DNA from: AWTP1-13 sp963820375
GTDB lineage: Bacteria; Pseudomonadota; Alphaproteobacteria; Rhizobiales; Hyphomicrobiaceae
Length of the DNA: 64,000 nt
Direction: 5' to 3'
Assembly: GCA_963820375.1 (NCBI GenBank)
Contig: CAWFZX010000033.1
Location: 1-64,000, forward strand
The notes beneath the pieces are model-generated. The model was not told where the DNA came from, did no database searches, and saw only the letters and a program-made list of their open reading frames with translations. Numbering within the stretch: position 1 is the stretch's first letter; each line of letters starts with the position of its first letter. Of the stretch, positions 51,215 to 59,666 are shown piece by piece. The translations under genes were made by a program, and so were the position numbers.

Positions 51215-53452
51215 ATGATGCGCCAATACGAGCTGGTGGAACGGGTCCAGAAGTACGATCCGAGCGCCAACGAGGCGCTGCTCAACCGTGCCTATGTTTA
51301 TGCCATGCGGGCACATGGGCACCAGAAACGCCTCTCCGGTGATCCCTACTTTTCGCATCCCCTCGAAGTCGCAGCCATCCTGACCGAGCTCAGGTTAGAC
51401 GACGCCACCATTGCGGCGGCCTTGCTGCACGACGTGATCGAGGACACCGACGTTACGCGAACCGAAATCGACCTGAAGTTCGGCAAGGAAATTGGCGCAC
51501 TGGTCGATGGTCTGACCAAAATCAAAAAACTCGACCTCGTCACCAAGAAGGCCGAACAGGCCGAAAATTTCCGCAAGCTCTTGGTCGCCATCTCCAGCGA
51601 TATCCGTGTGCTGCTCATCAAGCTGGCCGATCGGCTGCACAATATGCGCACGCTCGAGCACATGCGGCCGGAGCGCCGCCGGCAGATGTCGGAGGAGACG
51701 CTCGAGATCTATGCACCGCTGGCAGGCCGCATGGGCATGCAGGGCATGCGCGATGAACTGGAAGAGCTGGCCTTCAAGTGGGGCTACCCCGAGGCGCACC
51801 AGGCGGTGGTCGGCAAACTGGTCGAGATCCGGGCGCGCAACCAGGGTCTGGTCGGGGAAATCAGCGCGGCGCTGAAGGCGCGGCTGGCCGGCGCCGGCCT
51901 CGAGGCGGAGGTCTACGGCCGGGAGAAGAAGCCGTTCTCGATCTGGCGCAAGATGGAGAACCGCGGCATCTCGCTGGAGCAGCTCTCGGACATCTATGGC
52001 TTTCGTGTCGTCGTCGGCAGCGTCGATGCCTGCTATCGCGCGCTCGGCGTCATTCACTCGGCCTGGCGGGCCGTGCCGGATCGGTTCAAGGACTACATCT
52101 CGACGCCGAAGCAAAACAACTACCAGTCGATCCACACCACCATCGTCGGCCCGCGACATCAGCGCGTCGAGTTGCAGATCCGCACCGCCGACATGCACCA
52201 CGTCGCCGAGTACGGCGTGGCCGCCCATGCCCTTTACAAGGATGGCATTGCCGGTGCCGAGCATGGCGCCGGTGCCAACGGCAGCCAGCCCAGAGAGAAT
52301 CCCTACATGTGGCTGCGTCGCCTGGTCGACACGCTGCTCGAGGGAGATAACCCGGAGGAGTTCCTCGAACACACCAAACTCGAGCTCTTCCAGGATCAGG
52401 TCTTCTGCTTCACGCCAAAGGGCCGGCTCATCGCCCTGCCGCGCGGCGCCACGCCCATCGACTTTGCCTACGCGGTGCACACCGACATCGGCAATGCCTG
52501 TACCGGCGCCGTGATCAACGGTCGGCATCTGCCCTTGACCACGCAACTGCGCAATGGCGACGAGGTGGAAGTCTTGGTCTCGAAGGGACAGACGCCGCCG
52601 GCGGCCTGGGAAAAAATTGCCATCACCGGCAAGGCCAAGTCCGCCATCCGCCGCGCCGCCCGCGATGCCCTGCGGCGTCAATACTCCGAGCTTGGACGGC
52701 AACTGCTGATTGCGGCCTTCCAACGCGCCGGCTTTGACTATGCCGACGACAAGCTCAAGAAGGCGCTGATGCGCTTGTCGCAGAAGTCGGTCGAGGAGGT
52801 GCACGCCACCGTCGGGCGCGGCGAGCTACCCATCGCCGATGTCATTCGTGCCGTCGTGCCCGATGCCGATCTGTCCAACGTGCCCGCGCCACGCAAACGC
52901 AGCCGGCGTGAGCGCGGTCAAAGCGAGGAAGGTTGGTTCAACGTCTCCAAGGTCTTTAATCTGAAGTTTCGCTGGCCGGGCAGCAGCAGCGCCGAGGCCC
53001 GGCAGGCACAGGTGTTGCCGATCCGCGGCCTGCGCAATGATGTACCGGTCAAATTTGAGGAAGGCGGTGCCGTGCCGGGCGACCGCATCGTTGGCGTTTT
53101 GTCGGAAGGCGAGGGCATCCGCATCTTTCAGATCCATTCGCCCAAGCTCAAGGAATACGAAAACGAGCGCTGGATCGACGTCACCTGGGATGTCGATCCC
53201 GAGCGGCCCGAGCGCTTTCCGGCCAAGATCCTGGTCACGGCCCTCAACGAGCCGGGAACCTTGGCCCAGATCGCGCAGGTGATCGGTGAGGCCGGCGGCA
53301 ACATCGACAACGTGCGCATGGTCCGGCGCGCCAAGGATTTCACGGAAATGCTGATCGAGGTGGAGGTTTGGGACCTCGATCATCTGACGCACATCATGAA
53401 CGGGGTCAAAGCTAGGCTGGTGGTCAGCAGCGTCGAGCGCGTCTTCAACTGA
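51215..53452 (+). CDS. rsh: Bifunctional (p)ppGpp synthetase/hydrolase (RelA/SpoT homologue)
   Basis: A 745-residue Rsh. Hydrolase domain with intact HD signature: His48, and His72-Asp73 in LLHDVIEDT. Synthetase domain with KPFSIWRKMENRGISLEQLSD, YGFRVVV and STPKQNNYQSIHTT. TGS domain (FTPKGRLIALPRGATPIDFAYAVH), then helical region and C-terminal ACT domain (VTALNEPGTLAQIAQVIGEAGGNI). Both activities look intact, as expected for the single Rsh of alphaproteobacteria. It sets ppGpp levels in starvation. A tandem ATGATG marks the start. Confidence 0.97.
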   Translation: MMRQYELVERVQKYDPSANEALLNRAYVYAMRAHGHQKRLSGDPYFSHPLEVAAILTELRLDDATIAAALLHDVIEDTDVTRTEIDLKFGKEIGALVDGLTKIKKLDLVTKKAEQAENFRKLLVAISSDIRVLLIKLADRLHNMRTLEHMRPERRRQMSEETLEIYAPLAGRMGMQGMRDELEELAFKWGYPEAHQAVVGKLVEIRARNQGLVGEISAALKARLAGAGLEAEVYGREKKPFSIWRKMENRGISLEQLSDIYGFRVVVGSVDACYRALGVIHSAWRAVPDRFKDYISTPKQNNYQSIHTTIVGPRHQRVELQIRTADMHHVAEYGVAAHALYKDGIAGAEHGAGANGSQPRENPYMWLRRLVDTLLEGDNPEEFLEHTKLELFQDQVFCFTPKGRLIALPRGATPIDFAYAVHTDIGNACTGAVINGRHLPLTTQLRNGDEVEVLVSKGQTPPAAWEKIAITGKAKSAIRRAARDALRRQYSELGRQLLIAAFQRAGFDYADDKLKKALMRLSQKSVEEVHATVGRGELPIADVIRAVVPDADLSNVPAPRKRSRRERGQSEEGWFNVSKVFNLKFRWPGSSSAEARQAQVLPIRGLRNDVPVKFEEGGAVPGDRIVGVLSEGEGIRIFQIHSPKLKEYENERWIDVTWDVDPERPERFPAKILVTALNEPGTLAQIAQVIGEAGGNIDNVRMVRRAKDFTEMLIEVEVWDLDHLTHIMNGVKARLVVSSVERVFN

Positions 53453-53532
53453 AACCTCAGGGCTGATTTGCGGCGCTTTCCGCGCTATATCAAGGCGCCG
53501 GCAGCCGCCCCGAGATGCCCTGCGAGAGATCC

Positions 53533-54339
53533 ATGACACCCACTAAAACATCGCCTTTGCCAGCCACGCACCTGCGCCTCGGCGTCAACATCGATCACGT
53601 CGCCACCATCCGCAACGCGCGCGGTGGCCGCCATCCCGATCCGCTGCGCGCCGCCCATCTGGCCGTCCAGGCCGGCGCCGATGGCATCACCGCGCACCTG
53701 CGCGAGGATCGTCGCCACATTGCCGATGCCGACATTACCCGCCTCAAGCAGGAGTTGACCTTGCCCCTCAATCTGGAGATGGCCGCCTCCGCGGAAATGC
53801 TGGCCATCGCGCTGAGGCATCTCCCGCACGCCTGCTGCCTGGTGCCGGAAAAACGCGAGGAACGCACCACCGAAGGCGGCCTTGACGTCAGCGCCGGCCA
53901 GAACCACTTGCGCCGCTATGTCGATGACCTCAAGAGCGCAGGCATCCGCGTGTCGCTGTTCATCGAGCCGGAGCTCACCGCCATTGCGGCATCGGCGCGG
54001 CTGGGCGCCGATATCGTGGAGTTGCACACGGGCGCCTATTGCGAGCGGGCGCTGGGGGAGGATCCCGGCGGGCTGGCTCGCGAATTGGAGCGACTGAAAG
54101 GCGCTGCGCGGGCTGCCGCCGACGCCGGCCTGGAGGTGCACGCCGGCCATGGCCTCACCTTCAACACGGTTGCCGCCGTCGCCCGCATCCCGGAGCTGGT
54201 GGAGCTCAACATCGGCCACTTTCTGGTCGGCGAGGCGATCTTCAGCGGGCTTGGACCGGCGATCAGGCGCATGCGCATCCTGATGGATGAGGCCCGCCTC
54301 GGTGCCGCGGCGCGGGCGGCGGTGCCTGCCACGTCATGA
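53533..54339 (+). CDS. pdxJ: Pyridoxine 5'-phosphate synthase
   Basis: A 268-residue PdxJ: LRLGVNIDHVATIRNARGGRHPDPL, GADGITAHLREDRRHI, CLVPEKREERTTEGGLDV, LEVHAGHGLTFNTV and the end block EAIFSGLGPAIRRM. It condenses 1-deoxyxylulose 5-phosphate and aminoacetone phosphate to pyridoxine phosphate, in DXP-dependent vitamin B6 synthesis. Start ATG at 53533 (another lies 18 bases earlier). Overlaps acpS by four bases. Confidence 0.96.
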   Translation: MTPTKTSPLPATHLRLGVNIDHVATIRNARGGRHPDPLRAAHLAVQAGADGITAHLREDRRHIADADITRLKQELTLPLNLEMAASAEMLAIALRHLPHACCLVPEKREERTTEGGLDVSAGQNHLRRYVDDLKSAGIRVSLFIEPELTAIAASARLGADIVELHTGAYCERALGEDPGGLARELERLKGAARAAADAGLEVHAGHGLTFNTVAAVARIPELVELNIGHFLVGEAIFSGLGPAIRRMRILMDEARLGAAARAAVPATS

Positions 54340-54758
54340 TCCTGGGGCTGGGCAACGACATCATCGACATCAGGCGCATCGAGCGCACCATCGAGCGCTA
54401 CGGCGAGCGTTTTTTGCAGCGTGTCTTTACCGACACGGAACGCCGGAAATCCGAGGCGCGGGTCACGCGTGCGGCGTCTTACGCCAAGCGATTTGCGGCC
54501 AAGGAAGCCTGCGCCAAGGCTTTGGGCACCGGCTTGCGCAGCGGTGTGTTCTGGCGCGACATGGGCGTGATCAATTTGCAGTCGGGCCGGCCGACCATGG
54601 TCCTGACGGGGGGTGCCGCAGCACAGCTCAGACGCATCACGCCGGCAGGTTTCGAGGCGCGCATCGACGTGACACTGACGGATGACTTCCCCCAGGCTCA
54701 AGCGGTGGTGCTGATTTCCGGCGTGCCCGTCGCAAGCGGCGAAAATGACGCGGGATAA
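54336..54758 (+). CDS. acpS: Holo-[acyl-carrier-protein] synthase
   Basis: A 140-residue phosphopantetheinyl transferase: ILGLGNDIIDIRRIERTIERYG (Mg-binding Asp), RFLQRVFTDTE, YAKRFAAKEACAKALGTGL with the catalytic Glu. It transfers 4'-phosphopantetheine from CoA to apo-ACP. The start overlaps the pdxJ stop (ATGA), so it is translationally coupled. Confidence 0.96.
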   Translation: MILGLGNDIIDIRRIERTIERYGERFLQRVFTDTERRKSEARVTRAASYAKRFAAKEACAKALGTGLRSGVFWRDMGVINLQSGRPTMVLTGGAAAQLRRITPAGFEARIDVTLTDDFPQAQAVVLISGVPVASGENDAG

Positions 54759-54878
54759 GGCGCCAGATCCTAGCCAGTCCGTGAATTGCCCCCTTCCCCA
54801 CAAACCGCTATACGGGTCCGGAAAGAAGGGGACGAGCATGCTTCTTCGCTGCGGCAAGAAGCAGCAGAAAGAGAGAGC

Positions 54879-55649
54879 ATGAGTTCCGAGACCGAAGCTG
54901 GCAAGGTGAGGGAATCCGGCTGGCGCGAAACGATCAAAATCGTCGTTCATGCCCTGATCTTGGCGATGATCGTCCGCATCTTTTTCTATCAGCCCTTCAA
55001 CATTCCGTCTGGATCGATGAAACAGACGTTGCTGGTCGGAGATTATCTGTTCGTCTCCAAGCTGGCCTACGGCTACAGCCGCTATTCCTTTCCCTGGGCC
55101 ATCGTGCCGATCAGCGGCCGTGTTTTCGGCAGCGAGCCCAAGCGCGGTGATGTCGCCGTCTTCAAACTTCCGCGCGACAACTCTACGGATTTCATCAAGC
55201 GGGTGATTGGCCTGCCGGGCGACGAAATCTCGGTGCGCAGCGGTGTGCTTTATATCAATGGCCAGGCCGTGCCAAAGGTGCGCAAAGGCGATTTCGTTTC
55301 GCCCGAGGAGGATCGCCCGATTCCCCGCTATGAGGAAACGCTTCCCAACGGGGTCAAATACTACGTGCTCAATTCCACGCCGAATGGTCAATTCGACAAT
55401 GTCGGTCCCTATAAGGTGCCCGCCGGGCACTATTTCATGATGGGCGACAATCGTGACAACTCCACCGACAGCCGCGAGCAGTCGCCGCGTTTCGGTGTCG
55501 GCTATGTGCCCTTCGAGAACCTGGTAGGGCGTGCCGAGATCATCTTCTTCTCCGCCGCCGTCGATGACCCCAATGCATTCCGGCTGACGCAGCCCTGGCA
55601 CTGGCCCATGGACATTCGTTGGAACCGGATTTTCAGCCTCGTGCGCTAG
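54879..55649 (+). CDS. lepB: Signal peptidase I
   Basis: A 256-residue type I signal peptidase. One N-terminal transmembrane helix (IVVHALILAMIVRIFFYQPF, residues 21-40) precedes the box PSGSMKQTLLVGDYLFVSK with catalytic Ser46. The catalytic Lys is in TDFIKRVIGLPGD and MGDNRDNSTDSR closes the active site. It removes signal peptides at the outer face of the inner membrane. I choose ATG 54879 over 54786 because the family N-terminus fits. It precedes rnc with four bases between. Confidence 0.96.
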   Translation: MSSETEAGKVRESGWRETIKIVVHALILAMIVRIFFYQPFNIPSGSMKQTLLVGDYLFVSKLAYGYSRYSFPWAIVPISGRVFGSEPKRGDVAVFKLPRDNSTDFIKRVIGLPGDEISVRSGVLYINGQAVPKVRKGDFVSPEEDRPIPRYEETLPNGVKYYVLNSTPNGQFDNVGPYKVPAGHYFMMGDNRDNSTDSREQSPRFGVGYVPFENLVGRAEIIFFSAAVDDPNAFRLTQPWHWPMDIRWNRIFSLVR

Positions 55650-55653
55650 GTCC

Positions 55654-56355
55654 GTGGCGGCGCCCCGCAAGCTCAAGGAACTCGAGACGCGCGTCGGCTA
55701 TCATTTCAAGGATCGCGCCCTGCTCAGACGGGCGTTAACCCACGCCAGCGTGCGCCAGGCATCGGCAAAGCGGCGCGACAACGAACGCCTCGAATTCCTG
55801 GGTGACCGGGTGCTGGGTCTGGCCGTCGCGGAAATGCTGAACGAGACCTATCCGGCCGCCAACGAAGGCGAACTCGCACGCCTCTACAATCGGCTCGTGC
55901 GCGGCGGCACCTGCGCCGAGATCGCCCGCGAGCTCAATCTGGGTCAATCGCTGGTGTTAAGCGAATCGGAGGAAGGCAGCGGCGGCCGCGACAAGGAAAC
56001 GATCCTGGCGGACGCCTGCGAGGCCCTGCTCGGTGCCATCTTTTTGGAGGCGGGCTTTGAGAAAGTCCGCGACGTCGTGCGCTCACATTGGAGCGACCGG
56101 TTGGCGACATCGCCGGCCGAGGTGGCCGACGCCAAGTCGGCCCTGCAGGAATGGGCCCAAGGACAGGGTCTCGATTTGCCGCGCTACGTCGAGGTGGAGC
56201 GGCTTGGACCCGATCATGCGCCCCGCTTTACCGCCGAGGTCACCATCAAGGGTCGCAAGGCAGCACGCGGCGAAGGCGCCAGCAAGCGCGCGGCCGAACA
56301 GGCCGCAGCGGCGGCGCTGCTCTCGCGCGAGGGTGTATGGAGACCGGGCCGATGA
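55654..56355 (+). CDS. rnc: Ribonuclease III
   Basis: A 233-residue RNase III starting with GTG. Nuclease domain with the signature NERLEFLGDRVLGL (catalytic acids) and ILADACEALLGAIFLEAGFE. The double-stranded RNA binding domain (KSALQEWAQGQGLDLPRYVEV to the end) is complete. It processes rRNA precursors and some mRNAs. Overlaps era by four bases. Confidence 0.96.
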   Translation: MAAPRKLKELETRVGYHFKDRALLRRALTHASVRQASAKRRDNERLEFLGDRVLGLAVAEMLNETYPAANEGELARLYNRLVRGGTCAEIARELNLGQSLVLSESEEGSGGRDKETILADACEALLGAIFLEAGFEKVRDVVRSHWSDRLATSPAEVADAKSALQEWAQGQGLDLPRYVEVERLGPDHAPRFTAEVTIKGRKAARGEGASKRAAEQAAAAALLSREGVWRPGR

Positions 56356-57266
56356 GCGAAACCCCAGATGCCGGCGCCACGCGCTGCGGTTTCATCGCCG
56401 TGATCGGCGCCCCCAATGCTGGCAAGTCAACGCTGGTCAATAGGCTGGTGGGCACCAAGGTCAGCATCGTCAGCCACAAGGTGCAGACCACGCGTACGCC
56501 CTTGCGCGGCATCGCCATCGAGGGCGCGAGCCAGCTGGTGTTCATCGACACACCCGGCATGTTCCAGCCGCGGCGCCGCCTAGAGCGGGCGATGGTGGAG
56601 GCCGCCTGGGGTGGCGTCGGCGATGCCGATCTCATTGCCCTGTTGCTCGATGCCTGCAAGGGCCTGGACGATGAGGCCGAGCGCATCCTTGAGCGGCTGG
56701 CCGGCGTCAAGACACCTTTGATCCTCGTTCTGAACAAGGTCGATCGCATCAACAAACAGCACCTCCTCAAGCTGGCGCAGGACAGCAATGCGCGTGCCTC
56801 CTTCGCGGCCACTTTCATGGTGTCGGCGCTCAATGGCAGTGGGGTCGACGATCTGAAAAGCTATTTTGCGCGCCAAGTGCCGCCGGGCCCCTGGCATTTT
56901 CCCGCCGATGAGGTCTCCGACGCACCTTTGCGGATGCTGGCGGCAGAAATTACGCGCGAGAAGATCTACGCGCGCCTGCACGATGAATTGCCCTACCACA
57001 CCACGGTGGAAACGACCGCCTGGCAGGAGCAGAAGAACGGCGTGCGCATCGAGCAGACCATTTTCGTCGAGCGGGATAGCCAAAAGAGCATCGTGCTCGG
57101 CAAAGGCGGGCAGATGATCCGGCAGCTGTCGATGGAGGCACGCAAGGAGCTCGCCGAAATCCTCGAGCAGCCCGTGCATCTCATCCTGTTCGTCAAGGTG
57201 CGCCAGAACTGGGAAGAAGATCCCGAACGCTACCGCGAGATGGGCCTGACCTTTCCCAAGACTTGA
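56352..57266 (+). CDS. era: GTPase Era
   Basis: A 304-residue Era: G1 GAPNAGKST, switch region TTRTPLRGIAIEG, G3 DTPG, G4 NKVD, and a C-terminal KH domain with ERDSQKSIVLGKGGQMIRQLS. It checks 16S rRNA 3' end maturation and 30S assembly. ATG overlaps the rnc stop (ATGA); a far longer frame in the same register upstream is not real. Confidence 0.97.
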   Translation: MSETPDAGATRCGFIAVIGAPNAGKSTLVNRLVGTKVSIVSHKVQTTRTPLRGIAIEGASQLVFIDTPGMFQPRRRLERAMVEAAWGGVGDADLIALLLDACKGLDDEAERILERLAGVKTPLILVLNKVDRINKQHLLKLAQDSNARASFAATFMVSALNGSGVDDLKSYFARQVPPGPWHFPADEVSDAPLRMLAAEITREKIYARLHDELPYHTTVETTAWQEQKNGVRIEQTIFVERDSQKSIVLGKGGQMIRQLSMEARKELAEILEQPVHLILFVKVRQNWEEDPERYREMGLTFPKT

Positions 57267-57456
57267 GACGGCCTCCATGCCAGAGCAGCAAACCGCTTGG
57301 CGGTCGCGGCGGGCGGCCGCCTGGAGCAGCGCCAAGCAAGCGACCGCTGCAGCGGCGGCCCCGCCCGTGATCCTTGCGCCTGGCTCGAGCAGGCGCCCCC
57401 CTGGCCCCGCGCGCTGGCCCTCGACGGCAAGCGCATGAGGCCATAGGTAATGCCTG

Positions 57457-58182
57457 ATGGAATGGTCCGATGAAGGCGTGATCCTCAGCGTGCGGCCGCA
57501 CGGCGAAACCAGCGCCGTGCTCGAACTCTTTACGCGCCAGCACGGGCGTCACTTGGGGCTCGTGCACGGCGGCCGGTCCCGCAAGCTGCGCCCCGTTTTG
57601 CAGATCGGCAATCATGTCGAGGCCGGCTGGAAGGCGCGCATCGCCGACAACCTCGGGCATTTCGCATTGGAGCTGCGCAAGGGCTTTGCGGGTGAGGTCC
57701 TCGACGAGCCCGCCGCTCTTGCCGCCCTGACCTCGATTGCCGGGCTGGCCCGACTGCTGCCGGAGCGCGATCCACATCCCAACTTGTTTGAGGTCACGCT
57801 GTTTGTGCTTGGCTACTTGGATACCCGTGAGGTGTGGCCGGCGCTGCTCGTGCGCTGGGAGCTGGCGCTGCTGGAAGAGCTCGGCTTCGGTCTCGATTTG
57901 ACGGCCTGCGCGGCCACCGGGGCCAAGACCGACTTAAAGTACGTCTCGCCCAAATCGGGTCGCGCGGTCTCCGCCACGGCAGCTGAACCCTACAAGGACC
58001 GTCTGTTGGCCTTGCCACAATTCCTGCTCGGCACGGCGCCCGATGGCGTAACCGCCGCAGACGTGGCTGCCGGACTGGCGCTGACCGGCCATTTCCTCCT
58101 GCAGCGCGTGCTGCGGCCACGTGACCAGGCCATGCCGGAGGCAAGAATGAGGCTGTTGTCTTACCTTCGGCCGAATGTGTAA
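57457..58182 (+). CDS. recO: DNA repair protein RecO
   Basis: A 241-residue RecO: MEWSDEGVILSVRPHGETSAVLELF (OB-fold), HGGRSRKLRPVLQIGNHVE, and the helical domain RWELALLEELGFGLDLTACAATG. The four-Cys zinc site of some RecO proteins is not present. It loads RecA with RecR at gaps. A 190-base gap separates it from era, larger than elsewhere in the run and without a gene. Confidence 0.95.
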   Translation: MEWSDEGVILSVRPHGETSAVLELFTRQHGRHLGLVHGGRSRKLRPVLQIGNHVEAGWKARIADNLGHFALELRKGFAGEVLDEPAALAALTSIAGLARLLPERDPHPNLFEVTLFVLGYLDTREVWPALLVRWELALLEELGFGLDLTACAATGAKTDLKYVSPKSGRAVSATAAEPYKDRLLALPQFLLGTAPDGVTAADVAAGLALTGHFLLQRVLRPRDQAMPEARMRLLSYLRPNV

Positions 58183-58224
58183 CTATCGAAGGTCCTGCAC
58201 TCGGCTGCCAAGGAAAGAAAATCC

Positions 58225-58821
58225 GTGCCCCTCCCAAAGTCCTGGCGTGATCGCCCGGCGCATGTCATCGCCGGCCTCGGCCTGATATCGGGTGTTGTTT
58301 CCGCCATTGTCGGCTTCGAGCTGCGCATCGATGCGCTGGACTGGCCGGGGACCTTGTTTTTCCTGTCCGCGGAGATGATGCCGATCGGCTTATGCTTCGC
58401 CGCGGTGATGGCGTTTGCAATCGCCGGCCAGGCAGCCCCCGGCTGGGCACCAATCGTCACCTTCATTGGCACGCTCTATGCGTGGAGCGCAGCCATCCAG
58501 ACCGCGCTTTGGATGCACAAGATCGGTGGCGGCGATTCCAGTCACGCCGGACCGCTGCTGGCCGGGGTGTCCGCCGGCCTTGTCGGCGCCGCCCTCACAC
58601 ACCTGTCCGTGGCCCTGTTCGCCCCCAGCTTGCGGGCCTGGAAAGAGGCCGCACGCACCTGCCTGGTGGGCGCCGTCGCCGGCCTGCTGTTTTATTTCGG
58701 CAGCCGCAACATCATCGACGCGCGCATCTTGTTTCTGGTCTGGCAACCGGCGGTGGCCTACTGCATCGGCCTTGGGCTGGCAGGCGAAGGCGCCCGCCAG
58801 GCTCCCCGCCAGGTTCAATGA
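58225..58821 (+). CDS. Hypothetical membrane protein
   Basis: A 198-residue protein with a GTG start. Five or six hydrophobic stretches (for example VIAGLGLISGVVSAIVGFEL, AFAIAGQAAPGWAPIVTFIG, TCLVGAVAGLLFYFG) should cross the membrane. No recognised motif. It lies 42 bases after recO in the same direction. GGAAAGAAAATCC before the start is a fair ribosome binding site. Confidence 0.7.
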   Translation: MPLPKSWRDRPAHVIAGLGLISGVVSAIVGFELRIDALDWPGTLFFLSAEMMPIGLCFAAVMAFAIAGQAAPGWAPIVTFIGTLYAWSAAIQTALWMHKIGGGDSSHAGPLLAGVSAGLVGAALTHLSVALFAPSLRAWKEAARTCLVGAVAGLLFYFGSRNIIDARILFLVWQPAVAYCIGLGLAGEGARQAPRQVQ

Positions 58822-58884
58822 GACGTCAAATTTCTTGTAAATTTCTTGGCCCTCGCGCGCTCAAGACTGGACGCGCGCGCACGC

Positions 58885-59559
58885 CTACTTACGCGCGCGT
58901 TCGACCTTGATGGCGCCAGCGGTGCCTTGCCGGAGCACGAACCTGTCGCCATCGCGCGGCTCCAATCTCAGCGCCCCCGGCTCCGCCTTGTCGATCACCA
59001 GAGCACCGGGCTCGCAGCTCGAGTGGCTGGCGGTTGCCCGCGCCGGCAAGGTCTCCTTTTCATCGCCCAGCGTGTAGTTGACCGCGACACTGCTGTGGTT
59101 CTCGATCACAAAGCTGACTTTCAGCAACTCGGGCCGACCAAACAACTGCACGGAGATGAATTTCGGAGTTTTGTCCGCGGCTCGCGCCACGCCGACGCCG
59201 ATGTCGGTGGCATTCTTTTCCAGCATGTTGTCGCGATGCCCCGGCGATGTCTTCCAGCCTTCGACGACGTCGCGCGCCAGTTGGCTGGCGGCAAAACCCC
59301 GGCTATCCAGGTTGTAGGCCAAATTTTCTGCCACCAGGCAGTAACGATAGCCCTGCGCCTCGGCCCTCTGGTGCGGCTCTCGCCCGTCCGCCTCGTGCGC
59401 AAACTTGCCGGTTTTGCCCAGATAGGCCGCAAACGCGCGCGCCGCCGCGGTCAGTGCCGCGTTCGGCTTCAGGCCAGCCAGCTTGTGCTCCTGGCGAAAG
59501 GCGTTCGTCATCTCGATGATGGCGACCTCGGTCTGGGGCAGGTCGGGCACGACGGGCAT
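58885..59559 (-). CDS. CAP/SCP-domain protein
   Basis: A protein of about 224 residues. The CAP domain spans VAIIEMTNAFRQEHKLAGLKPN through LARDVVEGWKTSPGHRDNMLEKNATDIGVGV, the typical SCP/PR-1 block, with the two His (GKFAHEADGRE and SPGHRDNML) in place. The final 100 residues (SFVIENHSSVAVNYTLGDEK) look like a small beta domain. No clear signal peptide with the chosen ATG; a longer frame runs to 59700 but overlaps divergent parC. Start uncertain. Confidence 0.8.
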   Translation of the reverse strand: MPVVPDLPQTEVAIIEMTNAFRQEHKLAGLKPNAALTAAARAFAAYLGKTGKFAHEADGREPHQRAEAQGYRYCLVAENLAYNLDSRGFAASQLARDVVEGWKTSPGHRDNMLEKNATDIGVGVARAADKTPKFISVQLFGRPELLKVSFVIENHSSVAVNYTLGDEKETLPARATASHSSCEPGALVIDKAEPGALRLEPRDGDRFVLRQGTAGAIKVERARK

Positions 59560-59666
59560 CGCGAAATTCCAGGAAAGGGCCGAATCTGCACCGCCATTGG
59601 CAGCATACTTGGGCAAGAACAAGGGCCTCGCTTGAGCCGGCCGCCGTCCTGGGCTAACCCAAGCGC